From an uncultured Thermofilaceae archaeon (GTDB taxonomy: Archaea; Thermoproteota; Thermoprotei; Thermofilales; Thermofilaceae), in assembly GCA_938036345.1 (NCBI GenBank), contig CALHPJ010000013.1, forward strand, positions 62,001 to 126,000: 64,000 bases of DNA. The letters run 5' to 3'. The position numbers and the translations under genes were made by a program. Below the pieces are notes generated by a model. It worked only from the letters and a program-made list of their open reading frames with translations, did no database searches and was not told the origin of the DNA. Positions 16,626 through 25,478 of the stretch are shown here, piece by piece (the first letter of the stretch is position 1; each line of letters opens with the position of its first letter).

Positions 16626-17654
16626 ATGAGGGTCAAAAAAAGTATCGGACTGCTTTTCGCGGCGACTCTAGTATGCCTATTGGCCGCGTATACTGTGCTG
16701 ACTAAGCCGGAAATCAACATCGATGGCGACGTAAGCGACTGGGATGCAGCCGGCTTAGTGCCAGCGTACGTTGATGAAGTCGGTGACACCATGGCTTGGT
16801 CGAAGGACCCCTCCATTGTGGGGGTGGGCTCTACGGCGGAGCCGGAGCATATGGTCGAAGCTAACGACAAGTGTAGAGACTTGAAAGCAGTGTATTTCTA
16901 TGCCGACGAAAACTACATCTACATCAGGCTCGACGTTGTCCAGCTCTACCCCGAGTGGTGCATAGTCAGCCGGAAATGCATCGGCGATCAGTGCGGCACG
17001 TACCCGAATGTAAGCGCGTACCATCTCTACTTCCACGTACCGGATAGCAAGATCTCTCCCCAGTCAGGCGCCGCGGCTGCCGCCGAAATGAGCTTCGGAA
17101 CCTACGCTTGGCACTTCAACATACAGTTTGACGCTGGCTGCACCAACGTGGGCGACTACGGATCGCCGTGGTTGCAATGGCCCGACTGGTCCGGCGTATC
17201 TGTAAGCGGGGACATTGGGAGCTTTGCCATAGACCTTCAGCGTAGCGCCTTCGAGATGAGGATAAGCCGTGCCTTTCTAGAAGACAAACTGGGAACCAAG
17301 CTAGGCAAGGTCTATGTTTTTATCGCATCAGCGAAGCCGGGGGAGCCGACGGGGGCTTGGGGTACCTGGCCGCACGTTTTTGAACCGCAGAAGCCTGGCG
17401 ATCCCGGTGAAGCTTTTGGTGCCTGCGACTGGGCCGACTACATACCGAACGACGCGTTTGACTGCTCGGCTGCCGCCCTTACCGGTAAACCGATAGAGGT
17501 TTATTTAGGTGTAGCGCCGCCTGAGCAGCCGCCGGCTGAGGAGCGGCCCGCTGAGGTCTTCCCGGCATGGATCGTAGCCGCTGCCGTGGTGGTAGTAGTG
17601 GTGGCATTGGCAGCTATTGTGCTGTTAAGGCGTAGAAAAGCAGCTAAGAAATGA
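16626..17654 (+). CDS. Membrane-anchored surface protein with a DOMON/CBM9-like binding module
   Basis: 342 residues. The signal segment spans about 6-26. Residues 28-300 contain INIDGDVSDWDAAGLVPAYVDEVGD, the opening of the carbohydrate-binding type-9/glucodextranase C-terminal-like module, then YADENYIYIRLDV. Several Cys (WCIVSRKCIGDQC, DAGC, FGACDW, FDCSA) could form disulfides. A Pro/Glu linker (about 295-312), a membrane helix (about 316-335) and a basic tail RRRKAAKK follow. Similar modules cap extracellular glucan-active proteins in hyperthermophilic archaea, so binding of sugar polymers at the surface is likely. No catalytic domain is present. A T-rich stretch at 17672-17698 follows and may stop transcription. 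Confidence 0.75.
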   Translation: MRVKKSIGLLFAATLVCLLAAYTVLTKPEINIDGDVSDWDAAGLVPAYVDEVGDTMAWSKDPSIVGVGSTAEPEHMVEANDKCRDLKAVYFYADENYIYIRLDVVQLYPEWCIVSRKCIGDQCGTYPNVSAYHLYFHVPDSKISPQSGAAAAAEMSFGTYAWHFNIQFDAGCTNVGDYGSPWLQWPDWSGVSVSGDIGSFAIDLQRSAFEMRISRAFLEDKLGTKLGKVYVFIASAKPGEPTGAWGTWPHVFEPQKPGDPGEAFGACDWADYIPNDAFDCSAAALTGKPIEVYLGVAPPEQPPAEERPAEVFPAWIVAAAVVVVVVALAAIVLLRRRKAAKK

Positions 17655-17714
17655 AAGAATAAATTTTAAAGTAATACTTTTTTTCAAACTTTTTTACAAT
17701 ATATTAGCCTGAGG

Positions 17715-18341
17715 CTATAGAGAGCTAGACCTTTCCGCGGAGATCTCCTCTTCAAGCCAGGTCAAAATTACCTGCATCCTCTGCTCCAGCTTTTCCGCTA
17801 TCCTCCTGGAGCACTCGTAGTGCAGCAGTCCTTTTAGCCTGAACAGCTTCTCGTTGAAGTGGGATATTGTCTCCTCTAGGCTTCGCCCCCTCTCCCAGCC
17901 GTAGTAGAAAGCCCTTAGGAAACCCACTACGCCTAAGGCGTCGAGCTTGTCAGCGTCGCTTAGGATCATCGCTTCCGTGCTTTTTGCATCCACCTTCTTC
18001 AGCTTGGCGTAGCTGAAGCTGTGGTATTCGATAGCGTTGACCACCAGCTCCAGGAAGTCGGGGCTTATCTTGAACTCCTCTAGGAAAGCCTTCGCTATTA
18101 AGGCCGAGTAGTAGGCGTGCGGTTCCCCCAAAGCCCTGCCCACGTCGTGGAGGTATACGGAGAGCTCCAGCAGAAACTCATCCACGCTCTCAACCTCGCT
18201 CGCGATTAAGCGCGCGTAGCGTAGAACCCTTTTCACATGGGGGTAGCCGTGGCTGAAATCCTCGCCCAGTACCGACTTAGCCAAATCCCTTGAGGCGTTG
18301 AGAACCGAGTCCTTTGCCGCCACGGGCTCCTGCGGGTGCAC
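17715..18341 (-). CDS. HD-domain phosphohydrolase
   Basis: 208 residues. HD metal ligands are seen as GYPHVKRVLRYARLIA, YLHDVGRALGEPHAYYSA (the HD pair), IEYHSFSYAK and LSDADKLDALG. This is the archaeal uncharacterised HD family related to YedJ/RelA-type hydrolases; nucleotide or phosphate-ester cleavage is likely, with the substrate unknown. The C-terminal third is helical and ends in EEEISAERSSSL. It lies 79 bp downstream of the E1-like gene on the same strand. Confidence 0.85.
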   Translation of the reverse strand: MHPQEPVAAKDSVLNASRDLAKSVLGEDFSHGYPHVKRVLRYARLIASEVESVDEFLLELSVYLHDVGRALGEPHAYYSALIAKAFLEEFKISPDFLELVVNAIEYHSFSYAKLKKVDAKSTEAMILSDADKLDALGVVGFLRAFYYGWERGRSLEETISHFNEKLFRLKGLLHYECSRRIAEKLEQRMQVILTWLEEEISAERSSSL

Positions 18342-18420
18342 TGCCGGATAACTTTTCCGGACGGCTGCTTCCTGGCAGAGGCTCCAGTGCGTTTAAGCGC
18401 CCCCACCTTAGCGCGCAACC

Positions 18421-19149
18421 CTACCTTCGGCCGCATGCCGGGCAGCCAGGCCTTCTCTCCGCTTCGAACACTTCGACGGTGTTTGAGAACCCGTCGTAGA
18501 CCAGTAACTTACCCGTAAGCGGTTTCCCGTAGCCTGTAATCAGCTTTAGCGTTTCAAGGGCTTCAGCTGCGCCGAGGATGCCGGGTACAGGAGCTATTAC
18601 TGGAGCGGGGGCCCTGTCCAGTGGGTTTTTGAAAATGCACCTTAGGCACGGGGCTCCGGGTGCCACTACAGTTAAGTGTCCCTGCATACCTTCAACTGCT
18701 GCGTGAACAAGGGGTTTGCCGAGTTTCACGCATAAGTCATTTAGCGCTAGCCTGCTTTTCCAGTTATCTAGGCAGTCAACCACGACAGTGGCTGCTCTCA
18801 CAAGCTCCCTCATCTTGGGGGTGGGCTTAAAGCTGGCTTTCACGCGCTCGATTTCAACCCCGGGGTTCAGCTCGCGTAGCTTCTCCACGGCTGAGTCCAC
18901 CTTCATCCTGCCGATATCCCTCGTCCAGTGAAGCACCTGCCTGTTAAGGTCGCTGAGCGACACGCTATCGCTGTCCACTAGTACCAGCTTGCCGACGCCG
19001 GCGGCTGCCAGATACAGTGCAACCGCAGATCCCAAGCCTCCGAGCCCTACGACGAGAACCGTTGAAGACGCCAGCTTCTCCTGGGATTCGAGACCCCAGA
19101 GGGAAATTTGCCTTGCGTAGCGCTGCAGAGCATCTGAAAGACCCCTCAA
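18421..19149 (-). CDS. ThiF/MoeB/HesA family E1-like adenylyltransferase
   Basis: 242 residues. The nucleotide-binding loop VVGLGGLGSAVALYLAAAGVG, the Mg/ATP region LVDSDSVSLSDLNRQVLH and DCLDNWKSRLALND match the MoeB/ThiF fold. Two zinc-binding CxxC motifs are present (PCLRCIF and GCPACGRR). Enzymes of this type adenylate the C-terminal Gly-Gly of a ubiquitin-like sulfur carrier for molybdopterin, thiamine or tRNA thiolation, or for archaeal SAMPylation. No carrier or sulfurtransferase gene is adjacent, so the pathway cannot be assigned. Confidence 0.88.
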   Translation of the reverse strand: MRGLSDALQRYARQISLWGLESQEKLASSTVLVVGLGGLGSAVALYLAAAGVGKLVLVDSDSVSLSDLNRQVLHWTRDIGRMKVDSAVEKLRELNPGVEIERVKASFKPTPKMRELVRAATVVVDCLDNWKSRLALNDLCVKLGKPLVHAAVEGMQGHLTVVAPGAPCLRCIFKNPLDRAPAPVIAPVPGILGAAEALETLKLITGYGKPLTGKLLVYDGFSNTVEVFEAERRPGCPACGRR

Positions 19150-19204
19150 CCTCGCACCTGAGTTAAAGGCGCCCAGAAGAACTTAACTATAACGGTAGTG
19201 GGCC

Positions 19205-20419
19205 TTAGAAAGTCGCTAGGATCCAAGCGCAGACTGAAACCAGCAGGACGCCGGCTGCCAGCTCCATAACCGCCAGTGCTCTCTCGTTACGCAGTTCCTT
19301 CAGCCTTCTGGCTTTAACCTTGAGGAGCGAAACGCCAGCAGCTAGAGCTGCCAGCGGCGCGACGAATATCAAGTTGTAGATTGCTAAAAGCAGGTACCTC
19401 AGCGCGGAAGCCGGGATTCTCGATAAAATTCCAGCGAACACTATGTAAGGCCCGCTAGAGCAGGGTAAAAGGGTAAAGCTGCAGAGCGCCCCCAAGCCAG
19501 CCGCTCCAAGGGGGCCGGCGACCTTGGAGAGAGCGCTCTCCGTAACTTTCTTCAGTTTCTCTGGGACAGGCGACTTAAAACCGCCCTTCAGATTCACAGC
19601 TATGGAGTAGATTCCTGCAGCTAAGCCTAGCGCAGCTAGCGCTTTTATAAACCAGGCGGGTAGCATGGCTGTAACGGCGACTAAGCCTACACCGAGAAGA
19701 TAATAGCATGTAAAAACTGCCGCTATAAACGCTAAAGCCGATATCAACATTTTCCGCGTCCCGCCTAACACGAGTATCGTCGCGAGAAGCGCGGTGTAAA
19801 CAGCAAAGGTGCAGGGGTTTACGCTATCCGAGGCTGCTAGAGGGATGAGTATTGAAAGAGCCTCGGCCAGTGAAAGGTGCCGCTGAGCCAGAGCTTCGCG
19901 CGAACCCGCTTCCCCTGGTGCTTCAATGATTGAAGCGTTGCCCAGCCTAGCGCCTACGATCATCTGAGCACGCGCTATCACCGTCTCGTTCATTATTTCT
20001 ACCGTGCCTGAGCTATACCATACCTTCAAGCCAGGGACCCTAGCTGCCAGATCTACGATGTGCATCAGCTGGCTTGCGTTGCGGTAGCCAACGACCGCAC
20101 CTTTAACGCTGCCGTCGATTGCTATGACGAGCAGTGGAACGTAGTAATCCCCTTCAAGGTCGCGCAGGCCCAGAGCTTCGTACAAGGCTATGTACTCGAG
20201 GACATTTGTCTCGTTACCAATCAACTCCACGTAAACAAAGCAGAGCTTACCCTCCCTCCACAAGCCCTCAAGCACAGCCTTCTGCTCAACGCAGTGAGGG
20301 CAGCCGACCGTCCCGTACTCGACTATAACCACTTGCTGTGGAAGCGCGGCGATAGCGTACAATGGAACGGTTATAAGCAGCGCTGCGAGCGTTATCCTCC
20401 GGGCTACGGTTGAATACAT
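19205..20419 (-). CDS. Thioredoxin-CcdA fusion, thiol-disulfide exchange membrane protein (copy 1)
   Basis: About 404 residues from ATG 20419; the frame is open to 20464, but a TATA (20441-20449) lies 26 nt before 20419. After a signal anchor, an extracytoplasmic thioredoxin-like domain has VEYGTVGCPHCVEQKAVLEGL (the CxxC redox pair). From about residue 200 a CcdA/DsbD-like membrane domain has SVNPCTFAVYTALLA and SFTLLPCSSGPYIVF, the paired membrane Cys-Pro motifs that relay electrons. The protein probably passes reducing power from the cytoplasm to external thiols. It is a tandem paralogue of the gene at 20476-21663, with a nearly identical 85-bp stretch. Confidence 0.85.
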   Translation of the reverse strand: MYSTVARRITLAALLITVPLYAIAALPQQVVIVEYGTVGCPHCVEQKAVLEGLWREGKLCFVYVELIGNETNVLEYIALYEALGLRDLEGDYYVPLLVIAIDGSVKGAVVGYRNASQLMHIVDLAARVPGLKVWYSSGTVEIMNETVIARAQMIVGARLGNASIIEAPGEAGSREALAQRHLSLAEALSILIPLAASDSVNPCTFAVYTALLATILVLGGTRKMLISALAFIAAVFTCYYLLGVGLVAVTAMLPAWFIKALAALGLAAGIYSIAVNLKGGFKSPVPEKLKKVTESALSKVAGPLGAAGLGALCSFTLLPCSSGPYIVFAGILSRIPASALRYLLLAIYNLIFVAPLAALAAGVSLLKVKARRLKELRNERALAVMELAAGVLLVSVCAWILATF

Positions 20420-20440
20420 CGAGAGTAAGGAGCGCGCCTG

Positions 20441-20449
20441 GTATTTAAG
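20441..20449 (-). promoter_or_regulatory. TATA element for thioredoxin-CcdA copy 1
   Basis: CTTAAATAC on the minus strand, centred 26 nt before ATG 20419; it separates this gene's transcription from copy 2 and supports the shorter start. Confidence 0.5.
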
Positions 20450-20475
20450 TGTGCACGCTGTCATGCGTTAATCCC

Positions 20476-21663
20476 TTAAAGAGCTAAGAGAAGGTAGACG
20501 CTAACAGACGTGAGAAGAATGCCCGAGAGCAGCTGTAAGGCCCTCGCGATCCCCGGCCCGCTGAGCTTCCCCACGTTCTCTACAGCCGACTCCGTTAAAA
20601 CCAGCACTAGAGCGGCTCCCATCAAGGGGAGCACTACTACGGCATTGTAGAGCAGCAGGAGAACGTACCTAACTTGAGGGGTAGAAAGGCGGGAAAGGAT
20701 GGTTGTGAAAACTATATACGGCGCGCCTGAGCATGGGAAGAACGCCAGCCCGAATAGTGCGCCTAATCCAGCAGCCCCCAAGGGGCCGGCAACCCCGTAA
20801 ATCGCGCTTGCCGCTAGATCCTGCGGTACTTCTAACAGCCTTCTCAACGCTCCGGGTAAAGGCAGCCTAGCCCCCGGCCTCAGACTTTTAGCCGCAGAGT
20901 AGGCTCCCAGCGCCACGCCGAGCGCTGAAAACACTTTCACCAAAATCCTGGGGGAGAATGACGTCGCCGTTACTAAACCTATGCCGACCAAGTAGTAGCA
21001 CGCGAATACACCGGCTGTAAAAGCGAGCGCGACGGCGAGCGCTTTCCTCCTCCCGCCCACCAACACTGCCGCGATCAACGCAGCGTAAAGGGTGAAGGTG
21101 CAGGGGTTTATGCCGCTGGCGATAGCGAGCGGTACCAGAAGTGTCAGAGCCTGCTGCAAAGCTAGCGGTGGAAGAAAAACAGAGGGGGGAACGCCCCTAA
21201 GCCTGGAGTCGACGGTTCGCTGAACCTCGGATACTATTGTGCTGTTCACCACCTCTCTAACACCTGAACCTGTAACGACCAGTATACCGGTGGATTTTGC
21301 CGCGTTCTCAGCTACATTGAGAAGCTGGGTGGAGTCATGGTAGCCGACGAGCGCCGCTTTGACTTTGCCGTCTACAAGGAGCACGAGGAAGGGTACGCGC
21401 AAATCGCTGCCCACCAGTGCGCTGTATAGGGTTGCGTACTCGAGGGCGTTTGTCTCGTTACCCATCAACTCCACGTAAACAAAGCAGAGCTTACCCTCCC
21501 TCCACAAGCTCTCAAGCACAGTTTTTTGGGCTGCGCAGTAGGGGCAGCCAGCTGTCCCGTACTCGATGACTATCAACCCCTGGGGAAGGGAAACGCCTAC
21601 CAGCAAAGCTATGTGCGCTAGGGCTATCATCAAAAGCACGAGGGGGATCCGACTAGAACCCAT
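20476..21663 (-). CDS. Thioredoxin-CcdA fusion, thiol-disulfide exchange membrane protein (copy 2)
   Basis: About 395 residues from the ATG at 21663, chosen because a TATA (21685-21692) lies 25 nt upstream while the in-frame GTG at 21681 is too close to it. A signal anchor is followed by a thioredoxin-like domain with VIEYGTAGCPYCAAQKTVLES (CPYC in place of CPHC in copy 1). The CcdA-like membrane region carries SGINPCTFTLYAALI and LAFFPCSGAPYIVFT. It is a tandem paralogue of 19205-20419 with the same domain order. Different active-site dipeptides suggest different redox potentials or partners. Confidence 0.85.
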   Translation of the reverse strand: MGSSRIPLVLLMIALAHIALLVGVSLPQGLIVIEYGTAGCPYCAAQKTVLESLWREGKLCFVYVELMGNETNALEYATLYSALVGSDLRVPFLVLLVDGKVKAALVGYHDSTQLLNVAENAAKSTGILVVTGSGVREVVNSTIVSEVQRTVDSRLRGVPPSVFLPPLALQQALTLLVPLAIASGINPCTFTLYAALIAAVLVGGRRKALAVALAFTAGVFACYYLVGIGLVTATSFSPRILVKVFSALGVALGAYSAAKSLRPGARLPLPGALRRLLEVPQDLAASAIYGVAGPLGAAGLGALFGLAFFPCSGAPYIVFTTILSRLSTPQVRYVLLLLYNAVVVLPLMGAALVLVLTESAVENVGKLSGPGIARALQLLSGILLTSVSVYLLLAL

Positions 21664-21684
21664 CGAGTTAGCACCCTTCACTCC

Positions 21685-21692
21685 ATTATAAG
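21685..21692 (-). promoter_or_regulatory. TATA element for thioredoxin-CcdA copy 2
   Basis: CTTATAAT on the minus strand, 25 nt before ATG 21663; supports a near-leaderless transcript. Confidence 0.5.
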
Positions 21693-21702
21693 CTTCGCGC
21701 TG

Positions 21703-22623
21703 TTAACGGTGCAGGATGCGTTGAAAGCTGCTGCCAGCATAAGCCAGATGCGTGCCATCACACGAAATCCCCGGATCGGAGAGCTCCGAGAAGCCCTCTC
21801 TGCAGGATGCGAAGGTCAGCCCATGGCGATGGGCTTCTTCGCGGACAATTTTCAAAGCCCTAAAGCGGTACGACCTATCCGCGTAAAGGTAGCCGTGAAT
21901 CCGTTCACCGCGCTCAAAGTAAAAATCCCTGATCTTGGGAATCACTTCAGGAAACGCTTCGATAACCCTTCGCAAGTTATCCGGCTTAACCTTATACACG
22001 CTGCTGACCACGTGGCTAGCCCCGGCCGCCGCGGCCTCTTCGATGACGCCTTTTACGGATTCGGGGGAGTCAGTAAGACCCGGTATTAGGGGGTCGAGTC
22101 TCAAGACAACTGGTACACCAGCCCGCGATAACTTAGCAATGGCGTCGAGCCTACGCCTAGGTGGCGGCGCCCCCGGCTCAAGCCTCGCGGCTAAGCTTCC
22201 ATCCAGCGTCGTTAAAGTGATCGAGACAACGCTGAACCCTTTCTTCAGCAAACCGATATCCCTTACCACCAAGTCGGATTTAGTGACAATCTCAACTACG
22301 TACTTCCCCGCGATGACCTCCAGGAGTCGGCGCGTATGCAGGTACTCGAGCTCGCACGGCTGGTACGGGTCGCTGCTGCTCGACATGTTGATGATCGAGA
22401 ACGGGGGTAGACGCTTCAAGTCGTTAAGCGAGCGTTTTAGGAAATCCTCCTTAGGCCTAGGCTGGAAGAAGTTACGTATATAGCTCGACGCGTAGCAGTA
22501 GAGGCACGCGTGACCGCAGCCTGTGTAAGGGTTTACCGTGTACTTGAAGGGGCAGGTGCACAGGCTGCCCTCTCGCCACGGGTCGAAAGGCCGAACGTAG
22601 CCCACTGGTGGATAGGGAGGCAT
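21703..22623 (-). CDS. Radical SAM protein, SPL/Rv2578-like family
   Basis: 306 residues. YTGCGHACLYCYASS carries the CxxxCxxC cluster motif of radical SAM enzymes. Downstream are SSSSDPYQPCELEYLHTR, VEIVTKSDLVVRD and LEPGAPPPRRRLDAIAKL, a set shared by the uncharacterised subfamily of radical SAM proteins related to spore photoproduct lyase. The early CTCPFKYTVNP and later FASCREGF and GISCDGTHLAY supply extra Cys that could bind a second cluster or substrate. The reaction is unknown. The start ATG overlaps the divergent SfsA-family frame by 16 bp if that gene starts at its first GTG. Confidence 0.85.
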   Translation of the reverse strand: MPPYPPVGYVRPFDPWREGSLCTCPFKYTVNPYTGCGHACLYCYASSYIRNFFQPRPKEDFLKRSLNDLKRLPPFSIINMSSSSDPYQPCELEYLHTRRLLEVIAGKYVVEIVTKSDLVVRDIGLLKKGFSVVSITLTTLDGSLAARLEPGAPPPRRRLDAIAKLSRAGVPVVLRLDPLIPGLTDSPESVKGVIEEAAAAGASHVVSSVYKVKPDNLRRVIEAFPEVIPKIRDFYFERGERIHGYLYADRSYRFRALKIVREEAHRHGLTFASCREGFSELSDPGISCDGTHLAYAGSSFQRILHR

Positions 22624-23354
22624 ACGCTCTTAAACCTAAGCCGGTACGCGTTCACGTGATCTCCCTGCTCGAGCTCCCCGAACCCTTTAAGTGTGAGATA
22701 TTGGGGAGGAGGAACAGGTTTGTCGTCGAAGTGTTAGTGGAGGGGGAGCCCGCCCTAGCGCACATCAACAACACGGGTAGGCTCGCCGACCTCCTAACCC
22801 ACGGCAGGAGGGGCTACTGCTTGCCCAAGCGCGGGGGAGTTACCAAGTTTAAGCTGATCGCTGTGGAGGACCGCGGGGGAGCGGCTTTGATTGATACCTA
22901 CCTCCAAATGCAAGCTTTCGAAAGCGCTTTGAACCGGAAGTTCATCCCGTGGGCTCCCTGCCTGATTGTAACCAGGGCGCCGAGGCTTGGCTCCTCGAGG
23001 CTCGACTACCTACTCGAGTGCGAGTCCCACCGCGTGCTCGCTGAGGTGAAAAGCGCTGTTCTGCGGGAAGGCTTCTACGCCATGTACCCTGATTGCCCGA
23101 CGCTACGCGGGAGGCGGCACCTAAGCGAGATTGCCGAGTACGCTAGGAGAGGCGGGAAGGTGCTCATCGTGTTTATAGCCGCTCTGCCGGACGTGAAGGC
23201 GTTCAAGCCGTACGAGGGGGGAGACCCGGAGATACCCCGCCTCCTCGCCACAGCCGTTGAAGCGGGGGCAGCTGTAAAGGCGCTCTCCATGCACTACGAA
23301 CCCAGCACTTCACGCATCCTCCTCGACAACCCCGACCTCCCGGTTCTCATCTAG
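22608..23354 (+). CDS. sfsA: SfsA family nucleic-acid-binding/nuclease-like protein
   Basis: 248 residues from GTG 22608. GRRNRFVVEVLVEGEPALAHINNTGRLADLL is the SfsA OB-fold start; SSRLDYLLE, RVLAEVKSAVLR and MYPDCPTLRGRRHLSEIAEYA are the conserved nuclease-like (PD-D/E-xK related) motifs of the C-terminal domain. SfsA was named from a maltose phenotype in E. coli and binds DNA; the real role in archaea is open. The first GTG overlaps the divergent radical SAM start; GTG near 22653 is an alternative. The 3' end overlaps the convergent DUF488 gene by 4 bp. Confidence 0.88.
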   Translation: MDREAYALKPKPVRVHVISLLELPEPFKCEILGRRNRFVVEVLVEGEPALAHINNTGRLADLLTHGRRGYCLPKRGGVTKFKLIAVEDRGGAALIDTYLQMQAFESALNRKFIPWAPCLIVTRAPRLGSSRLDYLLECESHRVLAEVKSAVLREGFYAMYPDCPTLRGRRHLSEIAEYARRGGKVLIVFIAALPDVKAFKPYEGGDPEIPRLLATAVEAGAAVKALSMHYEPSTSRILLDNPDLPVLI

Positions 23355-23791
23355 CTCTCCGACCGCTTATGCCTGTGCACACGCTTCTCATCAACTATGT
23401 GGACAATCTCCCAGCCGTTAGCCAGCAGCCTATCGGCAATGAACCTTCGGTGGCACTTAAACCACAGCTTCTCGCTACACACGATAACTGACCTCTTCTC
23501 CCGCGCGAGCTCCACGAGCAAAGCTAAGCCGCGCTCGAACTCGCCTGTTCGCATGTAGCTTTCGTAACCCCCCTTCCTGTATCCGCCGAGCAGCTCCCCG
23601 AGCCAAACATAACCGATCCCCTCCCTCTTCAAAGCTTCCTCTAGAACCTCCCTGTTGAAGTGCTGGAGCTTCGATGACTTAGGCCATCTCCGAACATCTA
23701 CAACCAGCTCTACGCCGTACTGTTTAAGCAACCCGACGAACTCCTTAAGCGACCTGTTGCTGTGCCCCAGCGTGTAAACTCTGCCGCTCAT
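23351..23791 (-). CDS. DUF488 family protein
   Basis: 146 residues. YTLGHSNRSLKEFVGLLKQYGVELVVDVRRWPKSSKLQHFN and VIVCSEKLWFKCHRRFIADRL are the hallmark motifs of DUF488, including the paired C/H residues (C-x6-K-CHR) near the C-terminus. Function is unknown; a nuclease-like or nucleic-acid role has been suggested for the family. A TATA-like GGTTTTATTCC lies on the minus strand about 40 nt upstream. Confidence 0.85.
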   Translation of the reverse strand: MSGRVYTLGHSNRSLKEFVGLLKQYGVELVVDVRRWPKSSKLQHFNREVLEEALKREGIGYVWLGELLGGYRKGGYESYMRTGEFERGLALLVELAREKRSVIVCSEKLWFKCHRRFIADRLLANGWEIVHIVDEKRVHRHKRSES

Positions 23792-23930
23792 ACAGCTTCT
23801 GCGCGAGTTGCTAGGCGCACACCGGAATAAAACCGTTGAGGACGAAACTCGGAGCCGGTTAGAGCTCGCCAGCCCGCGGGCAGTCGCTCGGCCAGGTAGG
23901 GGCCGCTGGGTGCGGTCTTGCTGCTCAAAT

Positions 23931-24467
23931 CTACTTCTTAGGGATGTCTATAACCGCCGCTCTCGCTACCCTGGCGATGTCGCCGGGCGAGACGCGCAGA
24001 AGGTGCTTATCATCACCTCCTCCGGTGTAGACGTACTCCAACTCAAGCAACTCCCTATCCAGGTAAACCGGAATTTCTCTCGCATGAGCTAAGGGAGGCA
24101 CCCCACCCGGAGCGTAGCCTGTTATTTCAACCACTTCGCTCGCGGTAGCTAGCCTAAGCTTACCCAAGCCCAGGAGCCGCGCAAGCTCAGCCTGGTTGAC
24201 ACGTCTATCGGCGCGTACAACGACTAGAATCGGGCGCCCAGCATCAGCCAGCATCACTAAAGTCTTAGCTATCAAGTTCAAACCGATGTTGAGGCTCTCC
24301 GCAGCTTCTAGGGAAGTAGCAGCCCTAGGCACCTCGACTAGCTCGTACCTTACTCCGCGGTTATCCAGAAAAGCGGCCAGATCGCTCGGTCCTAGCATTG
24401 ACGGCTTAAGGTGGGGTAGGATAAAAGCCATTCGGAGCGGTGAAAACCGGCGCCGCTTACTTATCAT
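23931..24467 (-). CDS. YbaK/EbsC family aminoacyl-tRNA deacylase-like protein
   Basis: 178 residues if started at ATG 24467. Core features: TSLEAAESLNIGLNLIAKTLVMLAD with the conserved KT pair, VVVRADRRVNQAELARLLG, TGYAPGGVPPLAH (the GxxxGGVPP loop) and VYTGGGDDKHLLRVSPGDIARV. YbaK and ProX-like enzymes hydrolyse mischarged Cys- or Ala-tRNA. The start is uncertain: TATA-like sequence near 24496-24508 favours 24467, while homology only demands 24431 or 24398. The basic stretch SKRRRF at the N-terminus is not typical of the family. Confidence 0.85.
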   Translation of the reverse strand: MISKRRRFSPLRMAFILPHLKPSMLGPSDLAAFLDNRGVRYELVEVPRAATSLEAAESLNIGLNLIAKTLVMLADAGRPILVVVRADRRVNQAELARLLGLGKLRLATASEVVEITGYAPGGVPPLAHAREIPVYLDRELLELEYVYTGGGDDKHLLRVSPGDIARVARAAVIDIPKK

Positions 24468-24543
24468 GATTATGTTAAATAACCTCTTTTTCAAGGATAT
24501 ACATTATTTATGATTGTCCCGTAATTACCAAATCTAAGATAAG

Positions 24544-24550
24544 AAATATA
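24544..24550 (+). promoter_or_regulatory. TATA element of the ECF operon
   Basis: AAATATA centred 26 nt before the GTG at 24573, consistent with a leaderless mRNA for the whole S-T-A-A' operon. Confidence 0.5.
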
Positions 24551-24572
24551 AGCCGGTATTTGTCGATCCCCC

Positions 24573-25439
24573 GTGGGCGAAAAAGCTGCGAAAACCACGG
24601 GTTCGCCTAAAGCGCTATACGTCTTCGTCGTGATCATCGGGTTACTCCTCATCGCCGGGCTGGTCTACGCCTTCTGGCTAGCCTTAAGGGCCAACCCCGC
24701 GAACCCTTGGGAGTCATTCGCAATATCGCAGGCTTTCCTAGAATTTCGCGATATCATCCTCTTTGTCGGAGCAGTGCTCTGGCTTTTCGGAACCTTGCTC
24801 TTCGCTCTGGAGTTAGCCGGCTTCACTATCACTAAGAGAGGAATTTCCAGGAATAGAATGGGGGTGTCTAGTTGGGGGGTTATCGATGTAGCGCTGGCAG
24901 CTCTGAGCGCCGCCGTATACGGTGGCTTGCTTGCGGCAACTACCCCGATCGTAATAGTTCCCGGCTTTACCTGGCTAAGACCGGCTAACTCGCTGGCTCC
25001 GCTTTTCGGCATGTTTTTTGGAATCCCCGGCTGCTTAGGCGTAGCTTTCGGGAACCTCATCGCTGACATCGTTGGTGGCTACTTCGGCGTAGGTTCATTC
25101 GGCGGTTTCATCGGCAATTTCCTCATCGCTTACCTGCCCTACAAGATGGTTAAAGATCACAGTTTCGCGAGCACCTCCTCAATAGGCGAATTCTACCTGT
25201 GGGGCGTAATTGTCCAAGCTTTCTACAGCGCTATCTACATCTGCTGGTGGTTGGACGTAGCCGAAGGGGTAATAGGTCTACCGGTTTTCCTTACCTGGGG
25301 AATAATAGCACCAATGATACTTCTGAACAATATTACCGTTAACGCGGTGCTGTCGCCGCTACTCGGAAGAGTGCTATTCCCCATGGTGAAAGGCAGGGGG
25401 TTGTACTGGAGAGACAGGGTAAGGGCCACTCTAAGCTAA
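24573..25439 (+). CDS. ECF transporter S component (substrate-binding membrane subunit)
   Basis: 288 residues with about seven hydrophobic segments. The central block IVIVPGFTWLRPANSLAPLFGMFFGIPGCLGVAFGNLIADIVGG has the S-component pattern of a GxxxG-type fold ending with GNLIAD. The first 110 residues hold two additional helices not usual in the roughly 180-residue S proteins. It is the first gene of the operon followed by EcfT and two EcfA ATPases, so it is the dedicated S unit of this ECF transporter. The substrate (a vitamin or metal precursor) is not readable from sequence. Confidence 0.8.
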   Translation: MGEKAAKTTGSPKALYVFVVIIGLLLIAGLVYAFWLALRANPANPWESFAISQAFLEFRDIILFVGAVLWLFGTLLFALELAGFTITKRGISRNRMGVSSWGVIDVALAALSAAVYGGLLAATTPIVIVPGFTWLRPANSLAPLFGMFFGIPGCLGVAFGNLIADIVGGYFGVGSFGGFIGNFLIAYLPYKMVKDHSFASTSSIGEFYLWGVIVQAFYSAIYICWWLDVAEGVIGLPVFLTWGIIAPMILLNNITVNAVLSPLLGRVLFPMVKGRGLYWRDRVRATLS

Positions 25440-25478
25440 AGTTTAGCCGGTTTATTTTTCCCCATCCGGTGGCTGAAA

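Noticed and set aside
23800-23930. A tRNA gene in the GC-rich gap between DUF488 and YbaK
   Set aside because: No T-loop GGTTCRANNCC box and no acceptor stem pairing could be found by eye.
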